DNA from: Rothia gullae
GTDB lineage: Bacteria; Actinomycetota; Actinomycetes; Actinomycetales; Micrococcaceae
Assembly (NCBI RefSeq): GCF_024294905.1
Contig: NZ_JANCOC010000010.1
Coordinates: forward strand, 30,347-94,346
Direction of reading: 5' to 3'
DNA length: 64,000 nucleotides
In this document: in pieces, positions 53,712-61,987 of the stretch
Numbering within the stretch: position 1 is the stretch's first letter
Layout of the letters: each line of letters opens with the position of its first letter
Notes under the pieces: generated by a model
Seen by the model: the letters and a program-made list of their open reading frames with translations, nothing else
Databases searched by the model: none
Told to the model about the DNA's origin: nothing
Program-made: the position numbers and the translations under genes

Positions 53712-53747
53712 ATTAGCCGATGATGTTTTCCGTCAGCTAACGGTAGC

Positions 53748-54162
53748 GTGAAACGGGTCATCCTATGAGCCGGGTTCTGTCTAAAACGCCGCCCGAAGGA
53801 GCGTTTTGAGGCAATCATCTATCTAGAACGTACGTTGCCGCACGTCTCAAGCAGTCTACCCGAATACGCGCCCCACCTCCGTGAAGGAAGCTGACGGGGA
53901 TCGGGCGCACTACCCTACCATGGCGTATTCTGTTTGACCTTGCTCCGAATGGGGTTTACCTAGCCGAGCACGTCACCGCGCCCGCTGGTGGTCTCTTACA
54001 CCACCCTTTCACCCTTACCGCGGCGAACCGCGGCGGTTTACTTTCTGTGGCACTAGCCTGCGGGTTACCCCGAGTGGATGTTATCCACCATCCTGTGCTG
54101 CGGAGCCCGGACTTTCCTCGAAACACGTATGCCTCGCGATTGCCCGGACGGCCCGTTTCACC
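53748..54162 (-). ncRNA. rnpB: RNase P RNA, bacterial class A
   Basis: The catalytic RNA that matures tRNA 5' ends. On the minus strand the conserved P4 and flanking blocks are visible: CGAGGAAAGTCCGGGCTCC near the 5' end (plus coordinates 54097-54120) and GACAGAACCCGGCT...CATAGG near the 3' end (53765-53790), with GGGTAAACCCCATTCGGAGCAAGG and GGTAGGGTAGTGCG-like stretches between. The TATAAT at 54169-54174 fits a start near 54162. The 3' end is approximate. Confidence 0.95.
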
Positions 54163-54168
54163 CAACCC

Positions 54169-54174
54169 ATTATA
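54169..54174 (-). promoter_or_regulatory. -10 box of rnpB
   Basis: A perfect TATAAT on the minus strand, 7 bases before the presumed rnpB 5' end. No good -35 box is seen at the usual distance. Confidence 0.6.
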
Positions 54175-54269
54175 CGCACAACCTTGGAGGTGGCTATGTC
54201 CCGGGCTCCCTCACGGGTGCACAGGGGCGTGTTGGGGGCACACCGGCGTCTCGCGGGTACACTGGAGAG

Positions 54270-55061
54270 ATGCTGATTCTTCTTCCCCCCTCCGAAGGTA
54301 AAACCTCCGCCCCCACTGGTAACGCGCCCGTATGCTTTGCTGACCTCTCGTTCCCTGAGCTTACGGCTGAGCGTGAGAGCGTTCTGGAGGAGCTGGCGCA
54401 GGTAAGCGCCAGCGTAGACGCTCTGGCGGAGCTCAAGGTGGGTTCCTCTCTTAAAGCAGAGGTGGAACGCAATACGCGCCTGCTGACCGAACCAGCACAG
54501 CCCGCGATCCGCACCTACACTGGCGTGCTCTTTGAAGCACTGGATTATGCAAGCTTCTCCCCCGCCGAACGCGATGCCGCGCACTGGTCGCTACTAATTT
54601 CTTCGGCGCTGTGGGGTATTCTGCGCCCCGAGGACGCGATCCCCGCCTACCGCCTGTCGATGGGCATAAAGCTGGGTTCGGTGGGTGCGCTCGCCTCCTT
54701 CTGGAAGGGCGCGTTAGGTACCGCTCTGGAGGCGACCGCGAAGGACCAGCTGATTCTGGATTGCCGTTCTGCAGCCTACGCGAAGTCGTGGGTGACTTCC
54801 CCGTCACAGACTCTGGCGGTTCGTGTGGAGCGTGTGGCGGCTGATGGGTCGCGTAAGGTCGTCTCGCATATGGCGAAGCATTACCGTGGCCTGTTTGCGC
54901 GCTACCTGATTCAGTCGGGTTTGGCGGCTCGTCCTATTGGTGGTTCCACAGCGGGTATTGCCGAATTTTTGGAGGCGGTCAGCGAGGACTGGTCGGTGGA
55001 GTGCACTCTGCCGACGGCGCGTAAGGCGGGTGTTTTGACTCTGCTAGTGCATGAGCAGTAG
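54270..55061 (+). CDS. yaaA: YaaA family peroxide-stress protein
   Basis: A 263-residue YaaA (DUF328) protein. LLPPSEGKT at the N-terminus, ALWGILRPEDAIPAYRLSMG (about 115-135) and the C-terminal SHMAKHYRGLFARYLI match the family. In E. coli YaaA protects against hydrogen peroxide by lowering free iron and binds DNA. ATG 54270 follows GGAGAG closely; an upstream extension would overlap rnpB. Lone gene, divergent from rnpB. Confidence 0.93.
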   Translation: MLILLPPSEGKTSAPTGNAPVCFADLSFPELTAERESVLEELAQVSASVDALAELKVGSSLKAEVERNTRLLTEPAQPAIRTYTGVLFEALDYASFSPAERDAAHWSLLISSALWGILRPEDAIPAYRLSMGIKLGSVGALASFWKGALGTALEATAKDQLILDCRSAAYAKSWVTSPSQTLAVRVERVAADGSRKVVSHMAKHYRGLFARYLIQSGLAARPIGGSTAGIAEFLEAVSEDWSVECTLPTARKAGVLTLLVHEQ

Positions 55062-55419
55062 GTTGCCCAATTATTTGTTTTCGCTTATTTTTTACATCAT
55101 ATTGAAGATTTTTTAACTATTTTTCTAGGGGCTTAAACCTGTATTTCCCCCTGTAAAACCACTTTCCCACATTTGCGGCGCTTTCGATGCTCAGCACATG
55201 GTGAGCTGGTGACTCTGATCGGCGCATTCCAGGCTCGCGCTACGTAAGGTCGTTTAGACCGCTCGCGTTCGCGGGGTGCCCCCCTCCCAGAAGTAATGCC
55301 CTGCCTTTACGTTCTTTTGAGAATCCTTGATGAAAGATTCCTGTCGGACGCGTACAGGCCGGGCTTTACTGTGTCTATTTCTTGGCTCTTGGCAGCTCTT
55401 CAGCCGCTACTTTGAGCGT
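55062..55419. other. Intergenic region between yaaA and the Nif3-like gene
   Basis: The genes converge. 55070-55160 is AT-rich; the rest has no gene or recognised RNA. No clear intrinsic terminator was seen. Confidence 0.4.
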
Positions 55420-56364
55420 TTACTGTTCAGTCAGGCTGGTCCATGTGACGGCGGGTTCGGTGCTTGCCGAGTGCGCCTCCTGACCGGTTGCCACGCCAGT
55501 GGAGACGGTGAAGTCCCACGGGTCGGTGTTCAGCGTGGACAGCTTCGTTTCGATGGTGAAGCCGCGCTCAGCGAGCAGGGCGCGCAGGCGGTTTGCCGCC
55601 GACTGCAACCACAGGGATTCGCTGGCTGCGTGGGAACAATCAATCAGAGCGATGTTGCTGCCGTCAACTCGTGCAGTTTCACGGAATTCACTGGCGGGGT
55701 GGTGGCGCAGGTCGGCGGTGATGTACACCTGCGCGTCGGTGGCACGCACGGCGCCGAAGAGAGAGTCACCGGCACCGCCGCAGAGGGCGACGCGGCGGAT
55801 TGGCTGGTCGGCGCGTCCGGCGATGCGCAGGCCACCGGCGGTTGCGGGCAGCACCGCAGCGAGGCGTTCTGCCAGTTCCTTGAGGGTGATTTCTTCAGGT
55901 AGGGTGCCGAGGCGACCGGTGCCTACCGTGTGTTCCTGTTCGTCGAGTACCTGGGTTTGTGCTTCGGTAAGCGGTTCACAATCAATCAGGCCGATAGCCT
56001 CACAGAGTGCTTCATTCACGCCTTCAACGGCGGCATCTGCGTTGGTGTGCGCGCCGAGCAGGCCGCATCCACCTTCGATGAGGGTGTGCAGAACGTTGCC
56101 CTTATAGTCGCTGTCAGGGATGAACTTTGCGCCGCGTAGCAGTAGCGGGTGGTGGGTGATGAGTAGTTGCGCGCCTTCGGCTACGGCTTCTTCGGCGGTG
56201 GCGGTGAGGGCATCCACCGCAAAGAGGACGGTGCTCACTTTAGCGGCGCCACGTCCGGCGACGAGGCCGGAGGCGTCCCATCCGGCGGCGAGTTGCGGCG
56301 GGAAGAGCGTGTGGAAGGCGTCGACGACTTCTGCGAGGGTGGGGGTTTCTAGTTTTTCAGTCAT
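55420..56364 (-). CDS. Nif3-like dinuclear metal centre hexameric protein
   Basis: A 314-residue protein of the Nif3/YbgI family. Metal ligands appear in LLITHHPLLLRG (two His), LLGAHTNADAA (His, Asp) and, near the C-terminus, the second pair in DCSHAASE. The insertion between the halves (about 145-200) is normal for actinobacteria. YbgI family proteins are described as GTP cyclohydrolase-like or unknown; the real activity here is uncertain. Located before msrA, which runs the other way. ATG 56364. Confidence 0.92.
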   Translation of the reverse strand: MTEKLETPTLAEVVDAFHTLFPPQLAAGWDASGLVAGRGAAKVSTVLFAVDALTATAEEAVAEGAQLLITHHPLLLRGAKFIPDSDYKGNVLHTLIEGGCGLLGAHTNADAAVEGVNEALCEAIGLIDCEPLTEAQTQVLDEQEHTVGTGRLGTLPEEITLKELAERLAAVLPATAGGLRIAGRADQPIRRVALCGGAGDSLFGAVRATDAQVYITADLRHHPASEFRETARVDGSNIALIDCSHAASESLWLQSAANRLRALLAERGFTIETKLSTLNTDPWDFTVSTGVATGQEAHSASTEPAVTWTSLTEQ

Positions 56365-56531
56365 ACCTCTATTGTGGCAGGTAACGCGGCGGGGCAGGTG
56401 GCGCAGTGGGGATGTGGGTGGTTTACGCCAAAGCCTGCGGTAGCGCAGGAATATTGTGCGGCCCTACGGTGTTCTTTAGGTAGTGTGGTTCTCTAAGTGT
56501 TAGTTCGAGACCCAATATTCGAGGAGGAATC

Positions 56532-57053
56532 ATGACTGATGTTGTTCTTGCCGGCGGCTGTTTCTGGTGCCTGGATGCGGTGTACCGCCAGTTCCGCGGG
56601 ATTGAGGCGAGCGTCTGCGGCTACACGGGCGGCGATACTCCCGACCCTGATTATCGTTCGGTGTGTTCGGGTGCGACCGGGCATCAGGAGGCGCTGAAGC
56701 TCAGCTTTGACCCGCAGGTCATTGGCCTGGATACGGTGCTGGATATTTTCTTCACTAGCCACGATCCGACCAGCTGGGATCGTCAGGGTGCGGATACCGG
56801 TTCACAGTACCGTTCGGTGCTTTTCTACGCGGATGAGCAGCAGCGTGAGGCGTTTGAGCGTGCGGTGGCGCGTGCTCAGCAGCTGTACTCCTCCCCCATT
56901 GTTACGCAGATTAAGCCCCTGGGTGTGTTCTATGAGGCTGAGGATTATCACCAGAACTATTACGCGTTGAATCCGGCGCAGGGTTATTGTGCGTTTGTGG
57001 TGAGCCCGAAGGTGGCTCAGGCGCGCCGTAATTTTGCGCAGCTGCTCCGTTAG
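56532..57053 (+). CDS. msrA: Peptide-methionine (S)-S-oxide reductase
   Basis: A 173-residue MsrA repairing oxidised methionine. GGCFWCLDA at residues 8-16 has the catalytic Cys10; GYTGGDTPDPDYRSVCSG, GHQEALKLSFDP and SQYRSVLFY complete the site. Cysteines at about 48 and 155 may resolve the disulfide. ATG 56532 follows GAGGAGGAATC. Followed by a 12-bp duplication across its stop and a hairpin. Confidence 0.97.
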   Translation: MTDVVLAGGCFWCLDAVYRQFRGIEASVCGYTGGDTPDPDYRSVCSGATGHQEALKLSFDPQVIGLDTVLDIFFTSHDPTSWDRQGADTGSQYRSVLFYADEQQREAFERAVARAQQLYSSPIVTQIKPLGVFYEAEDYHQNYYALNPAQGYCAFVVSPKVAQARRNFAQLLR

Positions 57054-57062
57054 CTGCTCCGT
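57040..57062. repeat. 12-bp duplication across the msrA stop codon
   Basis: AGCTGCTCCGT at 57040-57050 (end of the coding sequence) and again at 57052-57062, with the stop TAG at 57051-57053 between them. Confidence 0.75.
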
Positions 57063-57104
57063 CAGTCGGTGCGTCCGGTTAAGTTGAGGCGTATTACATT
57101 GTTC

Positions 57105-57143
57105 ACCCCGTAGCTGTCTTTTGTTGTGTGGCAGCTACGGGGT
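57105..57143 (+). terminator. Stem-loop after msrA
   Basis: ACCCCGTAGCTG pairs with CAGCTACGGGGT, followed by ATCTTC. Weak T-run; a likely terminator of msrA. Confidence 0.65.
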
Positions 57144-57209
57144 ATCTTCATATGCGCCCGGCTATTTGTTGTTCGCCGGTGCTTTACGGTTGCTCTAAGG
57201 TGCGACGGA

Positions 57210-57223
57210 TATGATGGGGGGGG
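57210..57223 (+). promoter_or_regulatory. TATGAT box abutting a G8 tract, upstream of the first DUF6318 gene
   Basis: TATGAT at 57210-57215 is directly followed by eight G (57216-57223), just where transcription should begin. The related block before the second paralogue has TATGAT followed by only four G (57914-57923). Both continue with GTCRACTCACTC, so the regions are homologous. Confidence 0.55.
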
Positions 57224-57268
57224 TCGACTCACTCCTCCTTGTCCGTTGACTTCACCAAAAGACTGCTG

Positions 57269-57831
57269 ATGACTAGCTCCGCTTCTAAGCCCATCGCCTT
57301 GAGCCGTCGCACCGCGCTGGGTGCGGGCGGTGTTGGTCTTGTTGCCGTGTTGTCTGCGTGTGCGCGTACGGTGTTGTCTGCGTGTGCGCGTACGGTGTTG
57401 TCTGCGTGTGCGCGTACGGTGCATCCGCCAGTTGATATTGCTTATTCTGAATCGGCGAGTGCGAGCCCGTCTGCTTCGCCGGCGTTGCCGTCTGCGAATA
57501 CGTCGTATAAGGGTAAGGTCCCGTTCGATAACTTTGAGAAGAACGGCGAGTACATTCCTGCCGCTGCGAGAAGAAGGCACAGAACTTGCCCAAACCGATC
57601 ATGCCGGAGAAGGCGCAGGAGCTGAGTATTGACGGTATTTATGCGCTGATTGGCTAGAGGCATCTGATGGAAGGCGATAACCGCAATAAGTCCCTGGTTG
57701 GGGCAGAAGGTTCGCAGGGCCAGGCGATGAGAATCGTTGTGGAGTATAAGGAGGGTGCTTGGTTTATGAGCATTCAGGAGGATAAGGATGCTGATAAGAG
57801 CACGGAGTCTGCGAGCCCCTCAGCGTCCTAG
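57269..57831 (+). pseudogene. DUF6318 lipoprotein paralogue 1, decayed
   Basis: Homologous to the genes that follow but broken. It starts at ATG 57269 with a twin-arginine-like SRRTALGAGGVG and a lipobox LSACARTV repeated three times by an exact 24-bp triplication. KGKVPFDNFEKNGEYIPA matches the paralogues up to a one-base deletion near 57562, after which the message leaves frame. The original frame can be followed as IMPEKAQELSIDGIYALIG, then a TAG (57655), then a deletion of over 100 codons, resuming at VVEYKEGAWFM, and ending at 57831. No full-length product is possible; the truncated one would have only the signal and linker. Confidence 0.85.
57347..57418 (+). repeat. 24-bp perfect tandem triplication covering the lipobox
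   Basis: Units 57347-57370, 57371-57394 and 57395-57418 are identical and each encodes VLSACART, so a lipobox Cys is offered three times in frame. Confidence 0.97.
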
Positions 57832-57972
57832 GGCACTGATTGCAACTTTTTAACCTTTTCTTCGCAAAATAATGCAGATGGAAACATTTGATACATATTT
57901 GCGTACTTTAGGTTATGATGGGGTTGTCAACTCACTCGATCTCCTTTGTTGACTTCCTTTGAAAGGCTGATT

Positions 57973-58755
57973 ATGACGAGCCCTTCCCCTACCTCTGCTG
58001 GTATGTCCCGCCGCGTGGCACTGGGTGCGACCGGTGCCGGCGTACTGGTTGCATTGACTGCGTGCGCTAGCGATATTCGCCCGCTGGCTGATAGTTCCCC
58101 CTCCGGTGAGGCTTCCGCGAGTGCGTCCGAAAGCGCATCCACGAGCGCCTCGGCTAGTGCTTCCGCGTCTGCCTCTTCCGGCAAGTCCTACAAGGGCTTC
58201 GTGAAGTTCGATAACTTCGAGAAGAACGGCGAGTACGTTCCTGCTACGGCTGAGAAGAAGGCACAGAATGTGCCCAAGCCTCTCGTTCCGGAGAAGATGA
58301 ACGAGCAGAGCGTTGATGGTATTTATGCGTTCATTGGCTACTGGCTGGCGAGCTTTAACTATGCGCTAATGACCGGTAATACTGAGCCGATGAACAAGGC
58401 TGACCCTGCAGATGTGTATGTGAAGGGCCTGCAGGAATTTACGTTCATGTACGAGAGCGATTTGGGATGGATGTACGGTACGGATACCCCGATTACTCTT
58501 GAGCTGATTTCTAGCGCGCCGCAGAAGCCTTCCGGTAGCAGCACCCGTTACAGCTGGGCGACCTACATGAACTACAGCCCTGATGCAAAGATTCATCGTG
58601 AGGGTCAGTCTGATATACCTTTTAAGACGGACTCTAGCCCGAACGGCAAGCTGATGAAGGCTGCTGTGGAATACAAGGACGGTAAGTGGTTTATGCTCAC
58701 CGGCAATGAGGACTCTTCTTCGTCTGGTTCTTCCTCGAGCTCTTTTGCTGTCTAG
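57973..58755 (+). CDS. DUF6318 family Tat-type lipoprotein, paralogue 2
   Basis: A 260-residue lipoprotein. SRRVALGATGAGVLVALTAC is a twin-arginine-like signal with lipobox; the mature N-terminus ASDIRPLADSS is followed by about 35 residues of Ser/Ala repeats and a DUF6318-type domain (KGFVKFDNFEKNGEYVPATAEKKAQNVP, MNEQSVDGIYAFIGYWLASFNYALMTGNTEP, AAVEYKDGKWFM), ending in a Ser-rich tail. The domain is small and alpha+beta, of unknown function, probably at the outer face. Start ATG 57973 is chosen as it opens the signal. The best preserved of the array; upstream block shared with paralogue 1. Confidence 0.85.
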   Translation: MTSPSPTSAGMSRRVALGATGAGVLVALTACASDIRPLADSSPSGEASASASESASTSASASASASASSGKSYKGFVKFDNFEKNGEYVPATAEKKAQNVPKPLVPEKMNEQSVDGIYAFIGYWLASFNYALMTGNTEPMNKADPADVYVKGLQEFTFMYESDLGWMYGTDTPITLELISSAPQKPSGSSTRYSWATYMNYSPDAKIHREGQSDIPFKTDSSPNGKLMKAAVEYKDGKWFMLTGNEDSSSSGSSSSSFAV

Positions 58756-58802
58756 GCCCCACCTAAACGGTTCAGGCCTAACGGTTTGAGATAGGCTTCT
58801 CC

Positions 58803-58833
58803 CCCCGCCCGCGGTAATACACCATAGGCGGGG
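58803..58833 (+). terminator. Stem-loop after paralogue 2
   Basis: CCCCGCC pairs with GGCGGGG across a 17-nt loop and is followed by CCTCTTT. Weak terminator. Just after it (58843-58900) are degenerate repeats of GCCGAAACTnn. Confidence 0.5.
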
Positions 58834-58957
58834 CCTCTTTGTCCCGAAACTGTGCCGAAACTTCGCCAAGATTCTGCTGGAACTCTGCGGAAACACAGGG
58901 AACGCAGGGAACACTCAGGCGGAAACCCTGCGGATGGCCGGGGTCGGCGGAGGGTGC

Positions 58958-58992
58958 CTCGGGTACGCTTAACGTATATACATTGAGGTACT
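58958..58992 (+). promoter_or_regulatory. Conserved upstream block of paralogue 3
   Basis: CTCGGGTA...CTTAA...TATATACATTGAGGTACT lies 80 bp before the start codon of paralogue 3 and is repeated almost unchanged before paralogue 4 (59957-59992). Likely a shared promoter or operator. Confidence 0.55.
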
Positions 58993-59071
58993 ACATGTGG
59001 TCTTTACCTACAGGTTGTGAGCTTCGTGCTGACGGTTTTTGGGGGATGAAGGATCCGACGAAGGACTTCCG

Positions 59072-59828
59072 ATGACTACTTTCTTCACTCGATGTACCAC
59101 CCTGGGTGTTACTGTTGCTGGCGCGCTTTCTGCGTTGACTGCGTGCGCTAGCGATATTCGTCCGCTGGCCGATAGTACCGGCTCGGCTTCTCCGTCGGAG
59201 GCTGCGACCGCCTCCGAAACTGCTTCCGCTTCAGCGTCTGCGAGTGCTTCTCCTTCGGCATCTGAGAGTGCTTCTGCTGCTTCGGGTCTTCGCTCTTCGG
59301 GCGGGAAGTATAAGGGCATCATCACTTTCGAGAATTATGTGGAGAACGGCAAATATGTTGTAGCGACCGCTACGAATCCGGCTGATAACGTGCCGAGGCC
59401 TGCCCCTCCGGAAAATATCAATGAGCACAGCATTGATGGTGCGTACGCTTTCTTGAGTTTCTGGCTGGCGAGATTGAACCATTTGATGATCTCGGGTGAC
59501 CCGGGCCCGATTGAGACGGTTTACTATAAGGGCTACAGCTGGGAGAAGTACCAGAGCACAATCAAGCTGTATGCGTCGCACTGGTTGGGTGTACGGTACA
59601 GAAACTCCGTATATTGTTGATCTGCTGGCTGATGCTCCTCGGGAGGTGCCCGGCAGCAATAACGTTGCCTTCATTTGGGAGGGCCTCGCCCATATGGACC
59701 CCAAGATGATGCGGCAGTATAGGAGTCAGCCTGAGAAAGCGACGAGTACCGATGAGTCGAAGAAGAAGGTGGCGAGGTTCCGACTGGAGTACAAGGACGG
59801 CCAGTGGGAGCTGTCTAGCGCCGCGTAG
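59072..59828 (+). pseudogene. DUF6318 lipoprotein paralogue 3, frameshifted and with altered Tat motif
   Basis: Starts at ATG 59072. The signal has FTRCTTLG where the paralogues have TRR or SRR, so the twin arginine is lost, but the lipobox LTAC and ASDIRPLADS follow. KGIITFENYVENGKYVVATATNPADNVP and NEHSIDGAYAFLSFWLARLNH match the family until about 59585, where two bases seem lost; the frame then resumes as GWVYGTETPYIVDLLADAP and ends LEYKDGQWELSSAA at 59828. From ATG only 182 residues would be made, ending at 59620. Confidence 0.8.
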
Positions 59829-59872
59829 TTGCCGCTTTGCAGGGGGTCGTTCCGTAGTGACTTCTCGTGCCC

Positions 59873-59918
59873 TAAGACCCCGCGCCTGGTGAAACGATGA
59901 GTGTGGGGTCTTATTTTT
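59873..59918 (+). terminator. Intrinsic terminator after paralogue 3
   Basis: TAAGACCCC pairs with GGGGTCTTA and runs into TTTTTCT. Confidence 0.8.
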
Positions 59919-59956
59919 CTGAACATTCAAGGTGGTCGCGGGGCTATTTGGTGGCT

Positions 59957-59992
59957 CTCGGGTAACCTTAAAAATATATACATTGACGTACT
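59957..59992 (+). promoter_or_regulatory. Conserved upstream block of paralogue 4
   Basis: CTCGGGTAACCTTAA...TATATACATTGACGTACT, matching the block at 58958-58992 with one change in the last 18 bases, and at the same distance (82 bp) from the start codon. Confidence 0.55.
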
Positions 59993-60073
59993 GATAGGTC
60001 TGTACGGGGTGCGTATGCCTGCCGCGGTGTGTGGCGTTGTTTGCTCTGTATTGGCTCCAACGAAGGGCTTCCG

Positions 60074-60814
60074 ATGACTACCTTCTTCACTCGACGTACT
60101 CTCCTGGGGGTTGGTGCGACCGGTGTTCTTGCGGCGCTGACTGCGTGCGCTAGCGATATTCGCCCGCTGTCGCAGAGTTCCGGCGGTTCCTCTGGCTCGG
60201 CTTCCGATGCTGCTTCTGGCGTGGCTTCCTCTTCTGCGAGTGCCTCGGCGTCGCCTTCTCCGACGGATGGTCACACTCCCGGCTCGTATGTTGGTCCGGT
60301 TAAGTTCAATAACTATGAACGGAACGGCACCTACATTTCTGCGAATGCGGATGCGCCGGCGCAGAACGTTCCGAAGCCTCTGGTCCCGGAGAAGATGAAG
60401 GAAAACAGCTCCGAAGGCGCCTACGCTCTGATGGGTTATTGGCTTGCCTCCCAGAATTATCTGATTCTGACCGGCGATGTTAAGCCGCTGATGAAGGCGG
60501 ATCCGGCGAAGGCTTTTTTGAGGAACTCTAGGACCATAATTAGGCTCTATGAGTCGGGTCTGGGTTGGATTTACGGTTCGGATCAGCCGTACAAGATTGA
60601 GATTGCGGAGAATGAGCTTCAGCCGGTTGCTGATAAGCCGGACCGTTATGAGTGGCTTGTGACCGTCGCGTATGATCCTGCCGCTAAGTACCACATTGAG
60701 GGTGAGCCTGATGCAACTATCGTTGAGGAGGAAAAGACGATTCCCCGCACGACGAAGTTCATCATGGAGTATAAAGAAGGCATGTGGCGCATGCTTTTGA
60801 ACAACAATAGTTAG
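60074..60814 (+). CDS. DUF6318 family Tat-type lipoprotein, paralogue 4
   Basis: A 246-residue lipoprotein. TRRTLLGVGATGVLAALTAC carries the twin arginine and lipobox; ASDIRPLSQSS then about 40 residues of Ser/Ala/Gly repeats lead to the family domain (VGPVKFNNYERNGTYISANADAPAQNVP, MKENSSEGAYALMGYWLASQNYLILTGDVKPL, FIMEYKEGMWRML). Start ATG 60074 was chosen for the signal; the ribosome site is weak (GAAGGGCTTCCG). The next gene follows after 40 bp, so the two may be cotranscribed. Confidence 0.85.
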   Translation: MTTFFTRRTLLGVGATGVLAALTACASDIRPLSQSSGGSSGSASDAASGVASSSASASASPSPTDGHTPGSYVGPVKFNNYERNGTYISANADAPAQNVPKPLVPEKMKENSSEGAYALMGYWLASQNYLILTGDVKPLMKADPAKAFLRNSRTIIRLYESGLGWIYGSDQPYKIEIAENELQPVADKPDRYEWLVTVAYDPAAKYHIEGEPDATIVEEEKTIPRTTKFIMEYKEGMWRMLLNNNS

Positions 60815-60854
60815 TTTCCCTCATCTTCTGATACGCACTACTTAAGGATTTTTC

Positions 60855-61628
60855 ATGGCAACTTTTCTTTCTCGACGTGCCGCACTAGCTGCTGCTACCG
60901 GTGCCGGCGCGGCTGTAGCGCTGACTGCTTGCGCTAGCGATATTCGTCCGCTGGCTGATAGCTCCGCTTCCGGTGAGGCTTCGGCGAGTGCCAGCGCTTC
61001 TGAATCTGCGAGCGCATCCGCCTCGGCATCTGCTTCAGCGACTGAGTCTGCTAAGAAGTCGTACAAGGGCACGGTGAAGCTCGACAAGTACGAGAAGAAC
61101 GGCGAGTACGTTCCTGCCACGGCTGAGAAGAAGGCGCAGAACGTACCTAAGCCTATTGCTCCGGAGAAGATGAATGAGGCGACCATTGAGGGCATGTACG
61201 AGTTCCTCTGCTACTGGGTGGCAAGCTTCAACTACATGTTCATGACGGGCGATTACGAGCCGCTCAAGAAGGCTGACCCTGCCGGTGAGTTTGCGAACGA
61301 TCACAACAATGTTGTTCTTGTGTACTCCATTGCCAAGGGCTGGGTGTACGACACGGATGCACCGGTTACCGTTCAGCTTCTGACTGATGCCCCGAAGAAA
61401 GCCGCTGGTGGCCGCAACCGTTACGATTGGATCGGACGCTTCATCCAGGACCCCAAGGCGAAGCTCCGCGTTGAGGGCCAGGCCCCCATTCCCCTAGCCG
61501 AGGAAGGATCTTCCAAGAGCGAAGTAACTAACTTTACGATGGACTACAAGGACGGCTCCTGGTTCATGGTCAGTGAGGAAGATTCCTCCGATGTGGATTC
61601 TTCCAAAAAGAGTGAGTCTAAGGCCTAG
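60855..61628 (+). CDS. DUF6318 family Tat-type lipoprotein, paralogue 5
   Basis: A 257-residue lipoprotein closely like paralogue 2. SRRAALAAATGAGAAVALTAC signal, ASDIRPLADSSASG, Ser/Ala repeat linker, then KGTVKLDKYEKNGEYVPATAEKKAQNVP, MNEATIEGMYEFLCYWVASFNYMFMTGDYEPL and FTMDYKDGSWFM, with a Ser/Lys/Asp tail. TTAAGGA before ATG 60855 is the ribosome site. Closed by a strong terminator, so paralogues 4 and 5 form one unit. Confidence 0.87.
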   Translation: MATFLSRRAALAAATGAGAAVALTACASDIRPLADSSASGEASASASASESASASASASASATESAKKSYKGTVKLDKYEKNGEYVPATAEKKAQNVPKPIAPEKMNEATIEGMYEFLCYWVASFNYMFMTGDYEPLKKADPAGEFANDHNNVVLVYSIAKGWVYDTDAPVTVQLLTDAPKKAAGGRNRYDWIGRFIQDPKAKLRVEGQAPIPLAEEGSSKSEVTNFTMDYKDGSWFMVSEEDSSDVDSSKKSESKA

Positions 61629-61683
61629 AACACCAACGCCTCTTGCAGGCGGTCACTTTTATATTTAGAGGAAGAGATACAGG

Positions 61684-61731
61684 GGAAGCTCCCGCATGTA
61701 GTTGAGGCTGCCTGCGGGAGCTTCCTTTTTT
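61684..61731 (+). terminator. Intrinsic terminator after paralogue 5
   Basis: GGAAGCTCCCGCA pairs with TGCGGGAGCTTCC, followed by seven T. The 256 bp between here and paralogue 6 contain no gene that I can support; a short frame on the minus strand lacks homology. Confidence 0.93.
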
Positions 61732-61987
61732 TGGTTTGTATGGCCTGCGTTGGGCAGTCAGCCCTGCTGGAGAAAGTAACGTAGCAAATTCGATCAAGCC
61801 TACGGCAAGCAGTTCTTCTCCGACATAGAAAGCAATGATGTACCTCACAGGGTCCCGTGTGTTTCATCATCTACCGCCACTTTTACGGCGTTGGAGACGC
61901 ACACAACATTGGGCTGACCACTCCCCTGCGATATTCTGGAATTAGTTTATTTCCGGCACACACTTTATTCACCTCAGAAAGAGCCCC

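Noticed and set aside
57347..57418. CRISPR-like repeat array
   Set aside because: Units are directly adjacent without spacers and lie in a coding frame; no spacer-separated repeats occur anywhere in the window.
61618..61870. Two short minus-strand frames between paralogues 5 and 6
   Set aside because: They overlap the strong terminator of paralogue 5 and show no family; possibly remnants but not supportable.
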